A DNA stretch of 64,000 nt from Bryobacteraceae bacterium (lineage in GTDB: Bacteria; Acidobacteriota; Terriglobia; Bryobacterales; Bryobacteraceae): contig JAWKHH010000002.1 of the NCBI GenBank assembly GCA_041394945.1, positions 132,501 to 196,500 of the forward strand. Reading direction: 5' to 3'. The translations under genes and the position numbers were made by a program. This document shows positions 58,706 through 64,000 of this stretch, one piece after another (within the stretch, counting starts at the first letter, position 1; each line of letters starts with the position of its first letter). A model generated the notes under the pieces. The model was not told the DNA's origin and did not search any database. It saw only the letters and a list, made by a program, of their open reading frames with translations.

Positions 58706-60690
58706 CGTAGGCCGCGCAGGAAGTCCATCGTGAGCGGCACTTGCTTCTGCGCGTCCGGACTCTCGTCTTCAATGTAGTAGTGCTTCACTCCGGCCTTGTC
58801 GGCCGCGCGAAGAAAACGCCGCCAGTCGATCTGCCCCGCGCCGAGCGCGACGCTCGTTTCGTCAGGCGCCCGTCCCGTCGTCACTCCGGTGGGAGTGCCT
58901 TTGGCGATGTCCTTGAGGTGCACGAGCGGGAACCGTTTGCCCTGGTGCTCCATATACCGGAGCGGGTCGCCGCCGCCGTGCGCCACCCAGAAGACGTCAA
59001 GCTCGAAATCGACGAGATCCGGCCGCGTTTCGCGAAGCAGCAGATCGAACAGCGTACCACTGCCTTCGCGGACGAATTCGAAGCCGTGTGGATGATAGGC
59101 GAAGCGGAGTCCGGAGGCGTGGAGTTTGGCGCCCCAGGCGTTGAAGTCCATGGCGGCCTGCAGCGCCACCGGCCGCGTGAGATCGCCTTTCCGCGGGATG
59201 CCGGCTGTGAGCACGTACCCGGCGCCCAGCGCCTTTGCGTCCGCGATGACGGCGTCCATCTCTTTATTGAGGCGCGCGTAGCCGGTGATGTAGCTCGAGC
59301 AGGTGAGGCCGTGTTCGTCCAGCGCCTTCCGGAACTCGGCCGCGGTCCGGCCGTAAAAGCTCGCCGTCTCGATCTCTGTGAATCCCATCGCGCGAATCAT
59401 CGCAAGCGTACCAGGCAGGTCTTTCGCCAGTTCCTTGCGATAGGTCCAAAGTTCCATGCCCACAGGTTTGCGTGGAAGCCCGCGCGGCGCCGTGCCGTTG
59501 TTGAGCCATGCGTCGATGCGCGGCGCGTTCCACGTGTAAGGCTTGCCGAGCACGTCCAGATCGCCGTCGCCGTCCAGGTCGCCGAGCCGTCCTTCGTGCC
59601 ACCCGTGGCCCTTCGTGAAGACCGTCTTCCGGAAGCCGCCTTTGCCGTCGCCGTAGAGGATCCATGATTCGGCTTCGGGACGGTCCACCTTCGGGCCGCT
59701 GGTCCATTTCGCCATCTCGGCGGCGAAGATATCCAGATGCCCGTCGCCGTCGACATCGCCCAGGTCGAGCGTATGCCCGTGAACCATGTCGCGTCCCAGC
59801 AGGTCGCGCCCTTTCCAGCAGGACTCCTCGACCGGGTTGCCGGCGCACTCATACATGGTGAGCGGACCGCTGCCGTCGCCCGGGCCGATCACGATTCCGG
59901 CCGCCTTGCCCTTCCGGAAGCTTCCGGCGCGGATGCGGCCGCCCGTCGGTCCGATGCGGATGGCCTTGAAGTCCGTGCCTCCGGTGTGTTTGAACCAGTA
60001 GTTGCCGGCCAGCAGATCCTTGCGGCCGTCGCCGTCGATATCGAATGCGTCGATCCCTTCGGCGTAGGCGGCGGCGCGCTCGACGCCTTCGCCTGCCTGC
60101 CCGGAGAAGACAACCGTCCCGGTCCAGGGGCCAGCGCGGGGATCGGCCGGAACCGGCGCCAGGAACAACGTTTTGGCTCGCTGGTTCCAGTAGGCGAGCT
60201 GTGGTTTGCCGGTCCCGAGGAAGTCCGCGAAAATCTGGTCGTGATGCTGGTTGGCGCCGCCCTGCTTGATGACGTGGCGTTTCCAGGGGATGGCGGCGTC
60301 GAAATCGGGCGCCGGGTTCTCCCACCACCACAAGCCATTGCCCGAGGCGTCGTTCCCGAAGACGATGTCGAGGTCGCCGTCGCCATCAATGTCGTGGGCG
60401 GCGCCGCCGGCTTCCATGCGCAGGAATTCAGGCTCAATGACGTACTCAAGCCAGCCGGAGCCCATGCGGCGGAAGAATGCGAGCGCGGGCGCCTTCACGC
60501 GGAACGAGATGACGAAATCCTGGGAGCCGTTCTTGTCGAAGTCGGCGACGAGGACGCCGGTCTGCTGATGCGATCCCGCGGGAACAGGCATTTCGCCGGT
60601 CGTGCTCGAGAGGTGGGTCCAGCGGGGCTCGGCGGCGGCAAGGGCAAACGTGGCGGCCAATACGGGGAGAGCGCGGGCAGGGAGGTTCAC
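58702..60690 (-). CDS. FG-GAP repeat / xylose-isomerase-like TIM-barrel fusion
   Basis: About 662 residues from GTG 60690, which gives a signal peptide (LPARALPVLAATFALAAA); the open frame further upstream is antisense to the next gene. Residues ~30-390 are FG-GAP-like repeats (VADFDKNGSQDFVI, HDIDGDGDLDIVF, FDIDGDGRKDLLA, GDVDGDGHLDIFA). Residues ~400-660 are a sugar-phosphate isomerase/epimerase (AP-endonuclease-2-like) barrel: FTEIETASFYG, YHPHGFEF, DFELDVFWVAHGG, LVHLKD, HYYIEDES. One continuous frame joins the two. An exported sugar-epimerase-like enzyme on a propeller platform is the inference. Confidence 0.82.
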   Translation of the reverse strand: MNLPARALPVLAATFALAAAEPRWTHLSSTTGEMPVPAGSHQQTGVLVADFDKNGSQDFVISFRVKAPALAFFRRMGSGWLEYVIEPEFLRMEAGGAAHDIDGDGDLDIVFGNDASGNGLWWWENPAPDFDAAIPWKRHVIKQGGANQHHDQIFADFLGTGKPQLAYWNQRAKTLFLAPVPADPRAGPWTGTVVFSGQAGEGVERAAAYAEGIDAFDIDGDGRKDLLAGNYWFKHTGGTDFKAIRIGPTGGRIRAGSFRKGKAAGIVIGPGDGSGPLTMYECAGNPVEESCWKGRDLLGRDMVHGHTLDLGDVDGDGHLDIFAAEMAKWTSGPKVDRPEAESWILYGDGKGGFRKTVFTKGHGWHEGRLGDLDGDGDLDVLGKPYTWNAPRIDAWLNNGTAPRGLPRKPVGMELWTYRKELAKDLPGTLAMIRAMGFTEIETASFYGRTAAEFRKALDEHGLTCSSYITGYARLNKEMDAVIADAKALGAGYVLTAGIPRKGDLTRPVALQAAMDFNAWGAKLHASGLRFAYHPHGFEFVREGSGTLFDLLLRETRPDLVDFELDVFWVAHGGGDPLRYMEHQGKRFPLVHLKDIAKGTPTGVTTGRAPDETSVALGAGQIDWRRFLRAADKAGVKHYYIEDESPDAQKQVPLTMDFLRGLR

Positions 60691-60726
60691 AACGCGCAGT
60701 ATATCCAAGTGCCATACTGGACTGGG

Positions 60727-61506
60727 ATGGTGCTCGCCGGCCAACTGCTCGCCGCCGCAATGCAAGTGGGTGCGATATGGGCGCAGGAGGGTGTGATGCA
60801 CGAAGGCCAGCCGGCCGTTCGCGTTTCGACGCCCGCGGCGACGTGGATCTATCACACCGAGGGAGCCGGGTTCGGATCGCTGCTCGACCGCGATGGCCGC
60901 GACTGGATCTCCTGGCGGCCGGGCGCGCGGTCGGCGGGCGAGTTTCGCGGCATCCCGAACCTCGGCGCGGTGGCGCATCCGGGATACACAGGCGAGCGCG
61001 GCGCGAAGACGTCGATAGGACCTTCCGAAGCGGGGAGCGTGCGGCTGCGGTCCGTGAGCGCGGATCGCAGGTGGGAGATGACGTGGGACGTGCGCGCCGA
61101 CCGCGCCGATCTGACCATCGACAACGCCGGCGAGCCCTACTGGTTTCTCTACGAGGGCACGCCGGCGGGGCGATTGCATATCGATAAGGGCTATTGGGGC
61201 CTGCCCGACGGAGTCCGCCGGTCGCCGCGCGAAACCTGGGATCGCGATATCGAGGGCCGGGAGTGGGTGTACTTCGGCGACGCCGATTCGCCCCGCGTCC
61301 TTCTGCTCGTGAATCACCAGGACGACTCCGCCAACGACCAGTTCTGGCAGATGGAGGGCAACATGACCGTGTGGGGATTCGGCCGCCAGTACCGCTGCTG
61401 CGGCCGCTACCTGACGGCCACGCCGGCACGCTACACGGTGAGGCTCGTCGAAAGCGCCGACTTTCCGAAGATCAAGGCGGCTGCGGAGGAGATCCTTGCC
61501 CAATAG
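60727..61506 (+). CDS. Secreted protein of unknown function
   Basis: 259 residues from ATG 60727 with a signal-like start (VLAGQLLAAAMQVGAIWAQ). The body is beta-rich with many Trp and Gly (WIYHTEGAGFGSLLDRDGRD, WRPGARSAGEFRGIPN, EGREWVYFGDADSPRVLLLV, QMEGNMTVWGFGRQYRCCG). I do not recognise the family; the look is of a sugar-binding or glycosidase-associated sandwich. Its end overlaps the transketolase start by 11 bases, so it heads that operon. CATACT at 60713-60718 may be a -10 only 8 bases before the start. Confidence 0.7.
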   Translation: MVLAGQLLAAAMQVGAIWAQEGVMHEGQPAVRVSTPAATWIYHTEGAGFGSLLDRDGRDWISWRPGARSAGEFRGIPNLGAVAHPGYTGERGAKTSIGPSEAGSVRLRSVSADRRWEMTWDVRADRADLTIDNAGEPYWFLYEGTPAGRLHIDKGYWGLPDGVRRSPRETWDRDIEGREWVYFGDADSPRVLLLVNHQDDSANDQFWQMEGNMTVWGFGRQYRCCGRYLTATPARYTVRLVESADFPKIKAAAEEILAQ

Positions 61507-62353
61507 CGACCTCGCCGCCAAGGCGATCGAGATCCGGCGCGGCATCATCGAGATGGTGTATCGCGCGCAATCCGGCCATATCGGCGGGAGCCTGAGCGCC
61601 GTGGAGATTCTCGTGGCGCTCTACTATCGCGCGATGCGGCACGACGCGGCGAATCCCGCCTGGGCCGAACGCGACCGGTTCATCCTTTCCAAGGGCCATT
61701 GCACGCCGGTGTTGTACGCCGTGCTCGCGGATTGCGGCTACTTTCCGAAAGACGACCTCGCGACGTTCCGGCGGCCCGGATCGCACCTGCAGGGACACCC
61801 GTATCAGCCCAAGACTAGGGGCGTGGAGGCATCCACGGGGACGCTCGGGCTTGGCATTTCCACCGCGATGGGCATGGCCCTGGCGGCGAAGCTCCGCGGG
61901 CGGCGGCATCGCGTGTTCGTGCTGTGCGGAGACGGCGAGGTGCAGGAGGGCCAGTGCTGGGAGGCGGCGATGTTCGCCAGCAAGTACGGACTTGATAACG
62001 TGGTTGCCTTCATCGACCGGAACTACCTTCAAACGGATGGCAATTCCGAGGACATCATGCCGCTCGATCCTCTGGCCGCGAAATGGGAGGCGTTCGGATG
62101 GCGGACCGCGGAGATCGACGGCCATGACTTCGGCGCGATTCTCGACGCGGTGGCGGCCTCCGGTCCAGGTTCCGGCAAACCCACGATGATCGTCGCGCGC
62201 ACGCTCAAGGGCAAAGGCGTCGCGTTTATGGAAGACGACAACCATTGGCACGGCGCACCGCCGACCGAAGAGCAGTACCGCCGCGCGATGGCGGCTCTGG
62301 GTGTCGTGCATTCCCTCGGTGTCGAGCGTGCCACCGGTGTCGAGCATGAGTGA
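61496..62353 (+). CDS. Transketolase, N-terminal (TPP-binding) subunit
   Basis: 285 residues. TTG start behind GGAGGA (5-base spacing), inside the end of the previous gene. Features: AQSGHIGGSLSAVEILVALYY, FILSKGHCTPVLYA, EASTGTLGLGISTAMGMALA, and the TPP motif GDGEVQEGQCWEAA...IDRN. It corresponds to the first half of a normal transketolase, with the pyrimidine half in the next gene. It moves two-carbon units between sugar phosphates. Confidence 0.93.
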   Translation: MPNSDLAAKAIEIRRGIIEMVYRAQSGHIGGSLSAVEILVALYYRAMRHDAANPAWAERDRFILSKGHCTPVLYAVLADCGYFPKDDLATFRRPGSHLQGHPYQPKTRGVEASTGTLGLGISTAMGMALAAKLRGRRHRVFVLCGDGEVQEGQCWEAAMFASKYGLDNVVAFIDRNYLQTDGNSEDIMPLDPLAAKWEAFGWRTAEIDGHDFGAILDAVAASGPGSGKPTMIVARTLKGKGVAFMEDDNHWHGAPPTEEQYRRAMAALGVVHSLGVERATGVEHE

Positions 62354-63275
62354 TTACCGGCAGACTCGGCAAGGCTATGTGGACGCGCTGATCGAGCTGG
62401 CGCGCCAGCGGCCGGACGTGCTGGTGCTCGACGCCGACGTCGCCAAGGCCACGAAAACCTGCGATTTCGAAAAGCTCTTCCCGGACCGCTTTTTCAACTG
62501 CGGGGTTCAGGAGCAGGACCTGATGTGCGTGGCCGCGGGGCTCGCGCTCGAAGGCTTCGTGCCGTTCGCCACCACGTTCGGTGTCTTCGCCTCCTGCCGC
62601 GCCGGCGACCAGGTTCGCAACGCGATCGCCTATCCGCGCGTGAACGTGAAGATCGGCGCCACGCATTGCGGCATTTCCACCGGCGGCGACGGCGCGTCGC
62701 ACCAGGCGAACGAGGATATCGCGATCATGCGGTCGTTCCCGAACATGACCGTGCTCGTGCCCGGCGACTACGAAGAAACGCGTCTGGCGACCCTCGCCGC
62801 CGCCGCGCACATCGGACCTGTCTACATCCGCGCCGGCCGCGACACCTACCCGGTAGTGCCGGAACTGCACGGGCCGTTCGAGATCGGCAAGGCGAAGATC
62901 CTGCGCGAAGGCGAAATCACGATTGTTTCGACCGGCATCATGACCGGCGAAGCGCTCGCCGCCGCGGGGACCCTCGCGGAAGAAGGCATCGCCGCCGGCG
63001 TCATCCACATGCCCACCGTGAAGCCGCTCGATGCCGCCGCGCTCGCGCAGGCCGCCCGCGGTTCGCGCGGCTTTGTGACGGCCGAGGAGCATTCGATCAT
63101 CGGCGGTCTCGGCGAAGCTGTTTGCGCGGCGCTGGCCGAAATCGCCCCACGGCCAGTGGTGCGTATCGGCCTGCGCGACACGTTCGGCGAATCCGGTACG
63201 GCCGCCGAACTGCTCACCCGCTACGGCCTGCGCGCCGCCAATATCGCCGAAGCCGTGAGGAGACTGGCGGCATGA
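62346..63275 (+). CDS. Transketolase, C-terminal subunit
   Basis: 309 residues from ATG 62346, overlapping the N subunit by 8 bases. Features: VLVLDADVAKATKT, RFFNCGVQEQDLMCVAAGLALEGFVPFATTF (pyrimidine-binding Glu), GGDGASHQANEDIAIMRSFPNM, YIRAGRD, TAEEHSIIGGLGEAV. The split form is common in many bacteria and can serve a dedicated sugar pathway rather than the main pentose cycle. Its stop overlaps the ADH start (ATGA). Confidence 0.93.
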   Translation: MSDYRQTRQGYVDALIELARQRPDVLVLDADVAKATKTCDFEKLFPDRFFNCGVQEQDLMCVAAGLALEGFVPFATTFGVFASCRAGDQVRNAIAYPRVNVKIGATHCGISTGGDGASHQANEDIAIMRSFPNMTVLVPGDYEETRLATLAAAAHIGPVYIRAGRDTYPVVPELHGPFEIGKAKILREGEITIVSTGIMTGEALAAAGTLAEEGIAAGVIHMPTVKPLDAAALAQAARGSRGFVTAEEHSIIGGLGEAVCAALAEIAPRPVVRIGLRDTFGESGTAAELLTRYGLRAANIAEAVRRLAA

Positions 63276-64000
63276 AGGCTGTCGTCAAGAAGACGCCCGG
63301 CCCCGGCGGGCTGGAACTGCTCGACTGGAAAGAGCCCGATCCAGAACCGGACCAGGTGAAGATGCGCGTCACCGGCGCGGGCATCTGTGGCACCGACATC
63401 CATATCATCAAGGGCAATTGGATGAGCCGTCCGCCGGTGGTGCTGGGTCACGAGTGGTGCGGCGAGATCGTGGAGGCGGGCGCGCAGGTGAGGCACCTGA
63501 AACCCGGCGACCGCGTCACCGCGTCCAACCCCGCGCGCACCTGCGGCTACTGCACCTACTGCACATCGGGAAACCCGTTCATGTGTCCGGACCGCATCTC
63601 GGCCGGCTACATGATCGACGGCGCGTTCGCCGAGTACATGTGCATCGACGCGCGCCGGTGCCACAAGATCGAGGATCACGTCACGTTCCGCGAAGCCGCG
63701 CTCGGCGAACCGCTGGCTGTCGCCGTGCGCGCCGTCACCGAACGGACCACCGTCCACGCCGGCGATATCGTCGTGGTTTCCGGCCCCGGCTGCATCGGCC
63801 TGCTCACGATGCAAGTGGCCCGGTTGGAAGGCGCCCGCGTTATCGTCGCGGGGCTCGCCAAGGACGCCGCGCGACTGGAATGCGCGCGCAAACTCGGCGC
63901 GGACCACGTGCTGAACGTCGACGAGCAGCCGCTCGACGCGTTCGTCAAGGAACTCACCGGCGGGCGCGGCGCGGACCTCGTCTATGAATGCGCGGGCAGC
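63272..64000 (+). CDS. Zinc-dependent sorbitol/threonine-type dehydrogenase (cut by window end)
   Basis: First 243 residues of a medium-chain dehydrogenase. Catalytic zinc: GICGTDIH Cys and GHEWCGEIVEAG His/Glu. Structural zinc: four Cys in CGYCTYCTSGNPFMC. NAD fold: VVSGPGCIGLLTMQVARLEGARV. Closest in look to L-threonine, sorbitol or galactitol-phosphate dehydrogenases. Co-transcribed with the split transketolase (4-base overlap), so a polyol or sugar-phosphate substrate is likely. The C-terminus is beyond the window. Confidence 0.9.
   Translation, partial: MKAVVKKTPGPGGLELLDWKEPDPEPDQVKMRVTGAGICGTDIHIIKGNWMSRPPVVLGHEWCGEIVEAGAQVRHLKPGDRVTASNPARTCGYCTYCTSGNPFMCPDRISAGYMIDGAFAEYMCIDARRCHKIEDHVTFREAALGEPLAVAVRAVTERTTVHAGDIVVVSGPGCIGLLTMQVARLEGARVIVAGLAKDAARLECARKLGADHVLNVDEQPLDAFVKELTGGRGADLVYECAGS

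Noticed and set aside
60691..61548. 286-residue extension of the FG-GAP/TIM protein
   Set aside because: It overlaps the opposite-strand secreted protein and lacks any domain; a signal peptide begins at GTG 60690.

Overview
The window reads as chromosomal DNA of a high-GC Acidobacteriota, most likely of the Bryobacterales/Solibacter type. This is inferred from the combination of a MacB-like orphan permease with a PadR repressor, several secreted FG-GAP (VCBS) proteins of the CRTAC1 kind, an Oar-like TonB-dependent receptor remnant, PEP-CTERM proteins and an ECF-like sigma factor next to a Ser/Thr kinase. I see no prophage, insertion sequence, CRISPR array or integrase. Coding density is very high. 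Most start/stop pairs overlap by 1-11 bases, and GTG and TTG starts are frequent.

Layout, 1-24.5 kb: the 3' part of a 23S rRNA gene, 5S rRNA and a terminator; two tandem PaaK/CapK-like adenylate-forming ligases; an FG-GAP protein; a TPR protein; an apparently Tat-exported SelA-like PLP enzyme; a pair of 81-base palindromic repeats; class II DAHP synthase with a GNAT acetyltransferase; asd; a giant two-component-propeller hybrid histidine kinase; a GH43-like hydrolase coupled to a sulfatase; an M1 peptidase coupled to a PLP decarboxylase; two tandem proteins that fuse a PilZ-like domain, a J-like domain and a winged-helix-like domain; an SDR oxidoreductase.

24.5-44.5 kb: rfbA-rfbB (dTDP-sugar synthesis), then a phosphodiesterase-TPR-sulfotransferase fusion behind a leader with two overlapping inverted repeats; two tandem PEP-CTERM proteins with good promoters; a divergent lipoprotein pair (FG-GAP and TPR); a deleted TonB receptor pseudogene; the permease/PadR pair; aroA with an orphan histidine kinase and a DUF302 protein; a third PEP-CTERM-like protein; ECF sigma factor plus Ser/Thr kinase.

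44.5-64 kb: a structured, terminator-ended RNA region precedes a five-gene sugar-phosphate operon (HAD phosphatase, deoxyhypusine-synthase-like protein, PfkB/RfaE1-like kinase, ROK kinase, GmhA-like isomerase). A convergent glycosyltransferase and YggS follow, then a NucS-like nuclease-fold protein, a divergent signalling cluster (receiver-degenerate GGDEF versus receiver, PAS, multi-PAS kinase), tRNA-His, an esterase, an FG-GAP/TIM-barrel fusion, and a secreted protein-split transketolase-alcohol dehydrogenase operon that runs off the end. The loci that look least like textbook biology are the PilZ/J/winged-helix pair, the DHS-like sugar operon with its leader RNA, and the switch-like leader of the phosphodiesterase-sulfotransferase fusion.
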